Assembly (NCBI RefSeq): GCF_000373645.1
Contig: NZ_KB892009.1
Span: 104,505 to 168,504 of the forward strand
DNA: 64,000 nt
Source of the DNA: Streptomyces sp. ATexAB-D23
GTDB lineage: Bacteria; Actinomycetota; Actinomycetes; Streptomycetales; Streptomycetaceae
Direction: 5' to 3'
The notes below the pieces were generated by a model. The model was not told the origin of the DNA, did not search any database, and saw only the letters and a program-made list of their open reading frames with translations. Numbering within the stretch: the stretch's first letter is position 1; each line of letters opens with the position of its first letter. Positions 7,044 through 15,689 of this stretch are shown here, in pieces. The position numbers and the translations under genes are program-made.

Positions 7044-8888
7044 GTGGAACGCACGGGACCCCCTGCCCGCATGACCGGACTTCTGGCCGCATTCTCGGCC
7101 GCCCTCCTCGCCGCCGGCGGGCTGGCCGCGACGGCGCCCAACGCCGCCGCGGCCGACGCCGATCTGGCGAGCAACGGCAACTTCGAGGCCGGGCTGACCG
7201 GCTGGAACTGCACCGGCGGCAGCGGAGCCGCCGTCAGCACCCCCGTACACGGCGGGAACTCGGCGCTGAAGGCGACCCCCGCCGGAAGCGACAACGCCAA
7301 GTGCTCCCAGGCCGTGACGGTCAAGCCCGACTCCACGTACACCCTGAGCGCCTGGGTGCAGGGCAGCTACGTCTACCTGGGCGCCGACGGCACCGGCACG
7401 ACCGACGTGTCCACCTGGACGCAGTCCGCCTCCGGCTGGCAGCAGCTCACGACCACGTTCAGGACCGGGCCCTCCACCACCTCGGTCAACGTGTACACGC
7501 ACGGCTGGTACGGCACCCCCGCCTACTACGTCGACGACCTCAGCCTGGTCGGTCCCGGCGGCGCCCCGGTCGCGGTCCCCGCCGCCCCCACGGGCCTCAA
7601 GGCGGGCACGGCCACCGACAACTCGGTCGCGCTGTCCTGGAAGGGCTCCACCGGCGCCACCGGCTACAACGTCTACCGGGGCGACACCCTGGTGCAAAGC
7701 GCCACCGGCACCTCGGCGACCGTGACCGGTCTCAGCGCCTCCACCGCGTACAGCTTCCAGGTCAGCGCCACCAACGCGGCCGGTGAGTCCGCGAAGTCCG
7801 CGGCCGTCTCCGCCACCACCGCCGAGGGCGGCGGGGGCGACGACGGCGGTGACGACGGCAGCACCAGCACCCAGCTGCCGCCCCACGCGCTCGTCGGCTA
7901 CCTGCACTCCAGCTTCGCCAACGGCTCCGGCTACACCCGCATGGCGGATGTCCCCGACTCCTGGGACGTCATCGACCTGGCCTTCGGCGAGCCGACCTCC
8001 GTCACCTCCGGCGACATCCGCTTCTCGCTCTGCCCGGTCGCCGAGTGCCCGAACGTCGAGTCGGAGGCCGAGTTCAAGGCGGCCATCAAGGCCAAGCAGG
8101 CCGCCGGCAAGAAGGTGCTGATCTCCATCGGCGGCCAGAACGGCCAGGTGCAGCTCGCCACCACCGCCGCGCGCGACACGTTCGTCTCCTCGGTCAGCAA
8201 GATCATCGACGAGTACGGTCTCGACGGCCTGGACATCGACTTCGAGGGCCACTCCCTCTCGCTGAACACCGGTGACACCGACTTCCGGAACCCCACCACG
8301 CCGGTCGTCGTCAACCTGATCTCGGCGGTGAAGAGCCTCAAGGCCAAGTACGGCGAGAAGTTCGTGCTGACCATGGCCCCCGAGACCTTCTTCGTGCAGC
8401 TCGGCTACCAGTACTACGGCTCGGGGCCGTGGGGTGGCCAGGACCCGCGCGCCGGTGCCTACCTGCCGGTGATCCACGCACTGCGCGACGACCTCACCCT
8501 GCTGCACGTCCAGGACTACAACTCGGGCTCCATCATGGGCCTGGACAACCAGTACCACTCCATGGGCGGCGCCGACTTCCACATCGCGATGACCGACATG
8601 CTGCTGGCCGGGTTCCCCGTCGCGGGTGACCAGACGAAGGTCTTCCCCGGTCTGCGTCCCGACCAGGTCGCGATCGGCCTGCCGGCCTCCACCCAGGCGG
8701 GCAACGGGCACACCTCACCCGCCGAGGTCACCAAGGCGCTGAACTGCCTGACCAAGAAGACCGACTGCGGCTCCTACGCCACCCATGGCACCTGGTCGGA
8801 CCTGCGCGGACTGATGACGTGGTCCATCAACTGGGACCACTTCAACAACTGGGAGTTCTCGAAGAACTTCGACGCCTACTTCGGCTGA
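7044..8888 (+). CDS. Secreted GH18 chitinase with CBM and FnIII domains
   Basis: 614 aa from the GTG at 7044, preceded by GGAGG 5 bases upstream; the longer open frame from 6855 overlaps the promoter and is rejected. Residues 1-35 are a signal peptide (LLAAFSAALLAAGGLAAT, cleavage near AAAADA). About 37-172 form a CBM (SNGNFEAGLTGW...VDDLSLVGPGG, CBM4/16 style). About 177-262 are a fibronectin type III linker (PAAPTGLKAGTATDNSVALSW). After a Gly/Asp hinge comes the GH18 barrel. It has VLISIGG and DGLDIDFE with the proton donor Glu401. It degrades chitin outside the cell. The upstream dre-like operator fits induction through N-acetylglucosamine. The 3' end overlaps the convergent PAP2 gene by 47 bases. 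Confidence 0.95.
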   Translation: MERTGPPARMTGLLAAFSAALLAAGGLAATAPNAAAADADLASNGNFEAGLTGWNCTGGSGAAVSTPVHGGNSALKATPAGSDNAKCSQAVTVKPDSTYTLSAWVQGSYVYLGADGTGTTDVSTWTQSASGWQQLTTTFRTGPSTTSVNVYTHGWYGTPAYYVDDLSLVGPGGAPVAVPAAPTGLKAGTATDNSVALSWKGSTGATGYNVYRGDTLVQSATGTSATVTGLSASTAYSFQVSATNAAGESAKSAAVSATTAEGGGGDDGGDDGSTSTQLPPHALVGYLHSSFANGSGYTRMADVPDSWDVIDLAFGEPTSVTSGDIRFSLCPVAECPNVESEAEFKAAIKAKQAAGKKVLISIGGQNGQVQLATTAARDTFVSSVSKIIDEYGLDGLDIDFEGHSLSLNTGDTDFRNPTTPVVVNLISAVKSLKAKYGEKFVLTMAPETFFVQLGYQYYGSGPWGGQDPRAGAYLPVIHALRDDLTLLHVQDYNSGSIMGLDNQYHSMGGADFHIAMTDMLLAGFPVAGDQTKVFPGLRPDQVAIGLPASTQAGNGHTSPAEVTKALNCLTKKTDCGSYATHGTWSDLRGLMTWSINWDHFNNWEFSKNFDAYFG

Positions 8889-9660
8889 GCACACCGGGCG
8901 GCACCAGCAGCAGTCCGCACAGGAACCAGCTGCCCAGCACATCCAGCGGCCAGTGATAGCCGCGGAGCACCAGACCGATGCCCGTCGCCGCCGTCAGCAG
9001 GACGGCGGCGACGGGCATCATCCACGCGCGGCGGCGCACCAGCCCGCCCAGCAGCAGCGCCGAGGCGCCGTACGCCACCGCCGCGGTCGCGGCGTGGCCC
9101 GACGGGAAGTAGCCGGTGGCCTCCGTCAGCGGCCCGGGACGGGCGATCCAGTCCTTCAGCGGGACGACCAGCAGCGGGACCGCCGCCATGGCGAGGACCG
9201 CGCCCAGCGGCGCCCGCCGCCGGCCGCGCAGCAGTGACCAGCCGACCGCGCAGCCCAGGACCGGGAGCGCGACCTGCATATTGCCGAGATCGGCGAGGAA
9301 TTCCGTGAGCCACCGGGGGCCGTGTCCGACGAGGGCCCGGCCGGCGCGCTCGTCGAGCCCGCGCAGCGGCCCGTCCGAGGCGATCTGCCAGGTGGTCAGC
9401 GCGAACAGCGCGGAGAGACCCGACACCAGGGAGAGGAGAAGAGCCGTCCGCCCCGGAACAGGGGGGGTGGTTCCGGAGCGGACGAGTGGACCGGTTTGCC
9501 GCGCGCCCCGGGGGGTGTGGGACGGGCGGCCATCCGATCGGTGAGGAGTTCCGGAGCGTGGTGCTCCAGTGGTGTGCGCGAAGGCACGCCCGGGACGGTG
9601 CTGGGGAAGCTCCGACCCGGATTCACCCGCAGTTCCCTGCGGGCGGGGTGTTTCTCTCAT
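8842..9660 (-). CDS. PAP2-family membrane phosphatase
   Basis: About 272 aa from the ATG at 9660; an upstream ATG at 9807 would run into gabT and is less likely. No strong ribosome binding site was found. After a hydrophilic N-terminal ~60 residues, hydrophobic helices carry the three phosphatase motifs: KDWIARPGP, FPSGHA and RGYHWPLDVLGSW with the nucleophilic His. Probable substrates are lipid pyrophosphates or phosphatidic acid; undecaprenyl-PP recycling is a common role. It follows gabT on the same strand after about 120 bases, and its last 47 bases overlap the chitinase gene convergently. Confidence 0.88.
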   Translation of the reverse strand: MRETPRPQGTAGESGSELPQHRPGRAFAHTTGAPRSGTPHRSDGRPSHTPRGARQTGPLVRSGTTPPVPGRTALLLSLVSGLSALFALTTWQIASDGPLRGLDERAGRALVGHGPRWLTEFLADLGNMQVALPVLGCAVGWSLLRGRRRAPLGAVLAMAAVPLLVVPLKDWIARPGPLTEATGYFPSGHAATAAVAYGASALLLGGLVRRRAWMMPVAAVLLTAATGIGLVLRGYHWPLDVLGSWFLCGLLLVPPGVLSRSRRRSSSRTPSC

Positions 9661-9781
9661 CTGCCGAAACCGTACGTCAGGCGAAGGGGGGACCGACAGC
9701 GGGTACGTTATCCCGCCATCGGCCCCGCACCCTTTCTTCACAGGCCCACACGGAATCCCGGGGGATGCGGGGACCCGGGGA

Positions 9782-11122
9782 TCAGATTCCGGCGAATGCC
9801 TGCTCAAGGACGTCGAGGCCCTCGTTCAGCAGGTCCTCGCCGATCACCAGCGGCGGCAGGAAGCGCAGCACGTTGCCGTACGTGCCGCAGGTCAGGACGA
9901 GGACGCCCTCGGCGTGGCAGGCCTTCGCGAGCCGGGCGGCCGCCTCCGGGTGCGGGTCCTTCGTGCCCGGCTTCACCAGCTCGATCGCGATCATCGCGCC
10001 GCGGCCCCGGATGTCACCGATCAGCCCGCCGTTCGGCGCCTTCGCCCGCATCCCTTCGAGCCGGGCCTTCATGACCTCCTCGATGCGCTTCGCCTTCTTG
10101 TTCAGGTCCAGCTCGCGCATCGTCTCGATGGCCCCGAGCGCGCCCGCGCAGGCGACCGGGTTGCCGCCGTACGTACCGCCGAGGCCGCCCGAGTGCGCCG
10201 CGTCCATGATCTCGGCGCGGCCGGTCACGGCGGACAGCGGAAGGCCGCCCGCGATGCCCTTGGCGGTCGTGATCAGGTCCGGGACGATGCCCTCGTCCTC
10301 ACAGGCGAACCACTGGCCCGTCCGGCAGAAACCGGACTGGATCTCGTCGGCGACGAAGACGATGCCGTTGTCCTTCGCGAACCGCGCGATCTCGGGCAGG
10401 AAGCCCTTGGCCGGCTCGATGAAGCCGCCCTCGCCGAGGACCGGCTCGATGATGATCGCGGCGACGTTCTCCGCGCCGATCTGCTTGGTGATCTGGTCGA
10501 TGGCCTGGGCGGAGGCCTCCGCGCCCGCGTTCTCGGCACCGGTCGGCCAGCGGTAGCCGTACGCCACCGGCACCCGGTACACCTCGGGCGCGAACGGGCC
10601 GAAGCCCTGCTTGTACGGCATGTTCTTCGCCGTCAGCGCCATCGTGAGGTTGGTCCGGCCGTGGTAGCCGTGGTCGAAGACGACGACGGCGGTGCGCCCG
10701 GTGTACGCGCGGGCGATCTTCACCGCGTTCTCGACGGCCTCGGCGCCCGAGTTGAACAGCGCCGACTTCTTCGCGTGGTCGCCCGGCGTCAGCTCGGCGA
10801 GCTGCTCGCAGACCTCGACGTACCCCTCGTACGGCGTGACCATGAAACAGGTGTGGGTGAAGTCCGCGAGCTGGGCGGAGGCCCGGCGTACGACGGCCTC
10901 GGCGGACGCGCCGACCGAGGTCACGGCGATCCCGGAACCGAAGTCGATCAGACGGTTGCCGTCCACGTCCTCGACGATCCCGCCGCCGGCCCGTGCGGTG
11001 AACACCGGCAGGGTGGAGCCCACGCCTGCGGCGACCGCCGCGAGCCGGCGCTCCTGCAGCTCCACCGACTTCGGGCCGGGAATGGCGGTGACGAGGCGGC
11101 GCTCCTGCGGAATTGCGGTCAT
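9782..11122 (-). CDS. gabT: 4-aminobutyrate aminotransferase
   Basis: 446 aa, ATG at 11122 with AGGAG 8 bases upstream; the frame extends to 11320 without similarity. Fold-type I PLP enzyme, class III. FDHGYHGRTNLTMALT is the substrate/PLP region. FVADEIQSGFCRTG holds the PLP-binding Asp. ITTAKGIAGGLPLSAV holds the Schiff-base Lys. It transfers the amino group of GABA to 2-oxoglutarate, giving succinate semialdehyde and glutamate. Nearby are a PucR regulator and an aldehyde dehydrogenase that could take the next step. Divergent from the membrane ATPase gene at 11385. Confidence 0.93.
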   Translation of the reverse strand: MTAIPQERRLVTAIPGPKSVELQERRLAAVAAGVGSTLPVFTARAGGGIVEDVDGNRLIDFGSGIAVTSVGASAEAVVRRASAQLADFTHTCFMVTPYEGYVEVCEQLAELTPGDHAKKSALFNSGAEAVENAVKIARAYTGRTAVVVFDHGYHGRTNLTMALTAKNMPYKQGFGPFAPEVYRVPVAYGYRWPTGAENAGAEASAQAIDQITKQIGAENVAAIIIEPVLGEGGFIEPAKGFLPEIARFAKDNGIVFVADEIQSGFCRTGQWFACEDEGIVPDLITTAKGIAGGLPLSAVTGRAEIMDAAHSGGLGGTYGGNPVACAGALGAIETMRELDLNKKAKRIEEVMKARLEGMRAKAPNGGLIGDIRGRGAMIAIELVKPGTKDPHPEAAARLAKACHAEGVLVLTCGTYGNVLRFLPPLVIGEDLLNEGLDVLEQAFAGI

Positions 11123-11384
11123 GCGGGGCTCCTGGGGGGTGTTTCGGACGCTTCTCCTTCTGCAGGCTAGGTGCCGGGCCGGGGGTCGGGCATGCTCCGA
11201 TCGGTAGTGATGGCGTACGTGTCGTTGTCCGCGAAGGACAGAAGGCGGACAGAACGGCGTACGGGAGCCGGTCGGCGCTCCACAGGGGCGGTCACTATCC
11301 CGGCGCGTTGCTGAACTCACCGTGTGCGCGCACTAGATTGACCGGTGCAGGGGTCGGACCCGGCTGGTCAGGGGGCAACGGTTC

Positions 11385-13859
11385 ATGGACAACGACGGTA
11401 CGCACGGCGCGTGGGGCACGCGGGGTGCGCAGCCGCCCGCCGGCGGGCCCGCCCGGCCCGGGAACTCCGTACCGCACCCCGCGGGCCCGCCGCCCGCCGC
11501 CCCGCCCTCCTACCCGCCCACCGTCCCGCCGCCCGCCCGGCCCCCGTCCGTACCGGCTTCGCCGGCGCGGTACCAGGCACCGGACGCGCCCGCGCCCACC
11601 GCCGACTGGTTCAACGCGCCCCGCCCCGAGGCGGGCCCCGGCGTCTGGCGGTACGGCTACGTGCCCCGGCCCGCCGAGCGCGAGGAGCGCCCCTCGCTGG
11701 TGGGACCGGCCGCCACGCTGATCCTGTGGCTGCTGCTGTGGCTGCTGCTCAACCAGCGCGCCGTCCCCTATGTGTACAAGCCGATCGAGATCATCACCGG
11801 GCCCGAGTGGTGGTCCTTCGGCGGGCTCAGGGAGGGCGCGCCGGCCCTGGTGGTCAACTCGACCACGCTCTACTACGAGGTCCTGGTGCTGGTCCTGGGC
11901 TTCTGGGCCGCCCGCATCGGCGGCTGGGCCCACGTCGTCCGCTACTTCGCCGGCCCCCGGCTGGACCGGGCCCGGCTCGGGCTGTCGGCGGCCGTCGCGC
12001 TGCTGGTGCTGTGGCTGGCCTGGACCCCGAAGGTGCCGCTGCTGCTGGTGCTCATGGGCTCGGCGGACGGGTGGCTGCGCAGCGGCGACCAGCTGAAGGC
12101 CACCGTGGCCGCCTACAGCTGCTACGCGCTGACCATCGCCATCGTGGTGTGGCCCATCGCCCGGTTCGCGCGGTGGGGGGACGCGCTGCGCGAATTCCGG
12201 GCCCGGCGCGGACCCGCCCGGCCCCCGGGCGCGCAGGCCCCGTCGACCGCCCCCGAGCGGCCCGGCACGGCCCCCGCCCAGGAGGCCGGCCCGCTGCGCG
12301 CCCACTGGCCAAAGCTGCGCGCCGCCGGCCGGACGGACGCCGCGGAAGCGCTCACCGCCGCCGTGTACACCGGCCGCATGAACGACGTGGACTGCGTACG
12401 CCTGAGCCACGCCTGGAACGCCGCCCGCACCAGCCACGACCGGCTCTCGTCCTTCACCGAGACCGTGCTCCGCAAGGGCCCGGACGCCTTCCTGCACCCC
12501 TCCGGCCTCCGCGACGTGCCCCTGCGCACCGCCACGCACGACCCGCTGACCGGCCAGGTCAGGATCGGTGACTGCGCCGACGACCCGCGCAACCCCTACC
12601 CCCGCCGGGGCTCCGGCATGGCCCTGGAACCATCGTCGCTCGGCACCTCCCTGCTGGCCGTCGGCCCGCCCGGCTCGGGAAAGACGGACCGGGTGATCAG
12701 GCCCGTCGTCGAGGCCCTCGCCCTGCGGGCGCTCACCGGCCAGGCGGCGGTGCTCGCCGTCGGCGGCGCGGGCGGCGCGCTCGGCCCGGACGACGCCTAT
12801 GACGTCGTCGTCCGGATCGGCGACCCCGCCTCCCTGTACGACTTCGACCTGTACGGCGGCACGACCGACCCCGACGAGGCGGCGGCGGCCCTCGCCGAGG
12901 GCCTGGCCGGTGACATCCCCACCCTGGACACCCGCCGCGCGACGACCGCGCTCGGCCAGCTGCTCGGCCCCTTCCACGCCGTCCGCGGACGCTTCCCCTC
13001 CGTACCCGAACTCCGCGAACTCCTCGAAGGCTCGGCCACCGCCCTGGGCGCCCTGCGAGAAGCCCTGGAGACCGGGGGACACCAGACGATGCTGCGGGAG
13101 CTGGAGGCCAGGGCCCGGCAGTCCGGCAGCGCAGCCGACCCGGGCGCCGTCCTCGCCGACCGGATCGCTGCGCTCGACCGGCCCGCCTTCGCCGGCTTCT
13201 TCGCGACCGGCGAGGACGCCCGCCCGTTCTCGCTCCGCTCCCTGGGCCGGCACCCGCTGCGGGTCCGCGTCGACCTGCCGGAACGCGTCCACGCCGAGGC
13301 GTCCCGCATCCTGGCCCGCCTCGTCCTCGCCCAGTTCAACGCCGTCACCGCGGCCCGCACCGACCGCTCGCTCTTCGTCTGCCTGGTCCTGGACGACGCG
13401 ACCCACACCGTCACCGCCGAGACCGTCCGGGGCATCCGCCGGCTGCGGTCCGTCAACGCCGGGGCGGTCCTCGCCCTGCGCACCCTGGACGACGTGCCCG
13501 AGGGGCTGCACACCGCGCTGCTCGGCGCCTTCGGCTGCACCATGGCCTTCCCCGGCCTCACCACCTGGGACGGCAAGCGCTTCGCCGAGGCCTGGGGCAA
13601 GGAGTGGGTGGAGGTACGCGAGGTCGCCCAGCACGGCGTCTTCGCCGACCAGCCGCTCACCCGCGCCATGCACGCCCTGCGCAAGATGGCCACCGGCAAG
13701 GCCGTCACCACGGACGCGGTCACCGTGCGCCAGGTCGAGCGCGAACGCTGGTCCGCCTCCGGCCTCGCCTACGAGCTGCCCCCGGGCCACGCCGTGCTCT
13801 CGCTGACCACGGTCGCCGGCGAGCACATGCCGCCACTGCTCGTCCGCCTCTCCGGCTGA
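11385..13859 (+). CDS. Membrane-anchored VirD4/HerA-like ATP-binding protein
   Basis: 824 aa. Residues 1-100 are Pro-rich and hydrophilic. About four membrane helices follow (LILWLLLWLLL near 110, YEVLVLVLGFWAARIGGW near 170, AVALLVLWLAW near 205, YALTIAIVVWPIARF near 245). The cytoplasmic part has a Walker A at residues 427-434 (GPPGSGKT) and a hydrophobic Walker B-like LFVCLVLDDA near 669. Then comes AGAVLALRTLDDVPE...FGCTMAFPG, reminiscent of VirD4/TraD coupling proteins. The organisation suggests a membrane-tethered DNA or protein pump/motor, but nothing around it (relaxase, pilus genes) supports conjugation. It appears conserved next to gabT and the PucR regulator. Function unknown. Confidence 0.8.
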   Translation: MDNDGTHGAWGTRGAQPPAGGPARPGNSVPHPAGPPPAAPPSYPPTVPPPARPPSVPASPARYQAPDAPAPTADWFNAPRPEAGPGVWRYGYVPRPAEREERPSLVGPAATLILWLLLWLLLNQRAVPYVYKPIEIITGPEWWSFGGLREGAPALVVNSTTLYYEVLVLVLGFWAARIGGWAHVVRYFAGPRLDRARLGLSAAVALLVLWLAWTPKVPLLLVLMGSADGWLRSGDQLKATVAAYSCYALTIAIVVWPIARFARWGDALREFRARRGPARPPGAQAPSTAPERPGTAPAQEAGPLRAHWPKLRAAGRTDAAEALTAAVYTGRMNDVDCVRLSHAWNAARTSHDRLSSFTETVLRKGPDAFLHPSGLRDVPLRTATHDPLTGQVRIGDCADDPRNPYPRRGSGMALEPSSLGTSLLAVGPPGSGKTDRVIRPVVEALALRALTGQAAVLAVGGAGGALGPDDAYDVVVRIGDPASLYDFDLYGGTTDPDEAAAALAEGLAGDIPTLDTRRATTALGQLLGPFHAVRGRFPSVPELRELLEGSATALGALREALETGGHQTMLRELEARARQSGSAADPGAVLADRIAALDRPAFAGFFATGEDARPFSLRSLGRHPLRVRVDLPERVHAEASRILARLVLAQFNAVTAARTDRSLFVCLVLDDATHTVTAETVRGIRRLRSVNAGAVLALRTLDDVPEGLHTALLGAFGCTMAFPGLTTWDGKRFAEAWGKEWVEVREVAQHGVFADQPLTRAMHALRKMATGKAVTTDAVTVRQVERERWSASGLAYELPPGHAVLSLTTVAGEHMPPLLVRLSG

Positions 13860-14014
13860 CGCCGCGCGGCGTGCGAGGAGAGGGACAGGAGCGACGGGAG
13901 GGGAGGGAGAGGGGGACGTGGCAGCGGTGACAGGGACTCTGCCACCCTGGCAGAATCGAGCCGAGCCGTTCATACGGGACGGCGTAATCGCCCCCGTCCG
14001 AAGGCCCCCTCCCC

Positions 14015-15583
14015 ATGCCGCCCACGCTCGCCTCGCTCATTCAGCACTCGGCGCTCAAACTCACGGTGCGCGCGGGGACGGACCGCCTCGACACCCCGGT
14101 GCGCTGGGCCCACGCCAGCGAGCTGACCGACCCCGTCCCCTATATGGAGGGCGGCGAGCTGCTGCTGGTCACCGCGACCAACCTCGACGCGGAGAACCCG
14201 GAGGCCATGGGCCGGTACGTGCGACGGCTGGCCGCCGCCGGGGTCGCCGGTCTCGGCTTCGGCGTCGGTGTCAACTACGACGAGGTGCCGCAGCCACTGA
14301 TCGGCGCCGCCGAGGAAGCCGGCCTGCCGCTGCTCGAAGTGCCCCGCCGCACCCCGTTCATCGCCATCGCCAAGGCCGTCTCCTCCCAGATCGCCGCCGA
14401 CCAGTACCGCGCCGTCACCGCCGGCTTCGAGGCCCAGCGCGAGCTGACAAGCGCGGCGCTCACCGGAGACGGCCCCGCCGCCCTCCTCGCCCGTCTCGCC
14501 GCCCACGTCAACGGCTGGGCCGCCCTCTACGACGCCTCCGGTGCCGTCGTGGCCACCGCCCCCGACTGGGCCGCCCGCCGCGCCGCCCGGCTCACCCCCG
14601 ACGTGGAACGCCTGCGCGAACGCCCCGCCCCGGCCAGCATGGTCGTCGGCGACACCGACGACCGCGTCGAACTCCAGTCCCTGGGCACCGGCCGCCGGGT
14701 GCGCGGCGCCCTGGCCGTCGGCACCGGAGCCGCCCTCGGCACCGCCGAGCGCTACGCCGTGCACTCGGCGGTCGCCCTGCTCACCCTCACCACCGCCCGC
14801 TCCCGCGCGCTCCAGGGCGCCGAGCAGCGCCTCGGCACCGCCGTGCTGCGGATGCTCCTCGCCGGCCAGCCCGACCACGCCAGGGCCGTCGCCGGAGACC
14901 TCTACGGCGGGCTGCTCGACGCCCCCTTCCGGCTGCTCATCGCCGAGGCCCAGAACCCGACGGCCACCGCCCAGCTGGCCGACGCCATGGACACCGCCGC
15001 CTACCGGGCGGGCGAGACGCTGCTGATGGTGCCCGAGGGCGAGCGCCTCCTCGTGCTGGCCGCCGACGGGGGAGCGGCGGTGGCCGCCTGCGCCGCCTTC
15101 GCCGAGGCGCAGGAGGAGCGGACGCCCCGCGAGCCGGCCGCCGCCCAGGAGTCCGATGTCGTCGTGGGCATGTCCGCACCGGCCGGACCGGTCGCCGTCT
15201 CCGCCGCGTACAAGCAGGCCGAGCAGGCCCTGTCGGTCGCCCGGCGCCGGGGCAGGGCCCTGGTCGAGCACGCGGAGCTGGCCACCGGCTCCGTGCTGCC
15301 GCTGCTCGCCGACGACGCGGTGCGGGCCTTCGCGGACGGCCTGCTCCGCGCCCTGCACGACCACGACGCCAAGGGCCGCGGCGACCTGGTGGCTTCCGTA
15401 CGCGCCTGGCTCTCGCACCACGGCCAGTGGGACGCGGCCGCCGCCGACCTCGGGGTCCACCGGCACACCCTGCGCTACCGGATGCGGCGGGTGGAGGAGA
15501 TCCTCGGCCGCTCCCTGGACGACCCCGACGTGCGCATGGAGTTGTGGCTCGCCCTGAAGGTCACCACGCCCCCTGGCCAATGA
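14015..15583 (+). CDS. PucR-family transcriptional regulator
   Basis: 522 aa from ATG at 14015. The N-terminal PucR domain (about 1-130) has the typical TPVRWAHASELTDPVPYMEGGELLLVT stretch, split here as TPVRWAHASELTDP and YMEGGELLLVT. A GGDEF-like/coiled central part follows. The C-terminal HTH_30 (about 455-515) includes WDAAAADLGVHRHTLRYRMR and GRSLDDPDVRMELWLAL. PucR proteins control purine or amine catabolism, and a PucR-type GabR activates GABA use in Corynebacterium. Here it sits between gabT and an aldehyde dehydrogenase, so control of amine/GABA degradation is a reasonable inference. Confidence 0.92.
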   Translation: MPPTLASLIQHSALKLTVRAGTDRLDTPVRWAHASELTDPVPYMEGGELLLVTATNLDAENPEAMGRYVRRLAAAGVAGLGFGVGVNYDEVPQPLIGAAEEAGLPLLEVPRRTPFIAIAKAVSSQIAADQYRAVTAGFEAQRELTSAALTGDGPAALLARLAAHVNGWAALYDASGAVVATAPDWAARRAARLTPDVERLRERPAPASMVVGDTDDRVELQSLGTGRRVRGALAVGTGAALGTAERYAVHSAVALLTLTTARSRALQGAEQRLGTAVLRMLLAGQPDHARAVAGDLYGGLLDAPFRLLIAEAQNPTATAQLADAMDTAAYRAGETLLMVPEGERLLVLAADGGAAVAACAAFAEAQEERTPREPAAAQESDVVVGMSAPAGPVAVSAAYKQAEQALSVARRRGRALVEHAELATGSVLPLLADDAVRAFADGLLRALHDHDAKGRGDLVASVRAWLSHHGQWDAAAADLGVHRHTLRYRMRRVEEILGRSLDDPDVRMELWLALKVTTPPGQ

Positions 15584-15689
15584 GGCGTATCCCGCCGCTT
15601 CACCGCTCCATCCCGGACAAACGCCGGGCGGCCCGCGCGGCCCTACCGTGGGGGCGGAAACACCCCACGTCATCGAAGGGCCGGACCCC

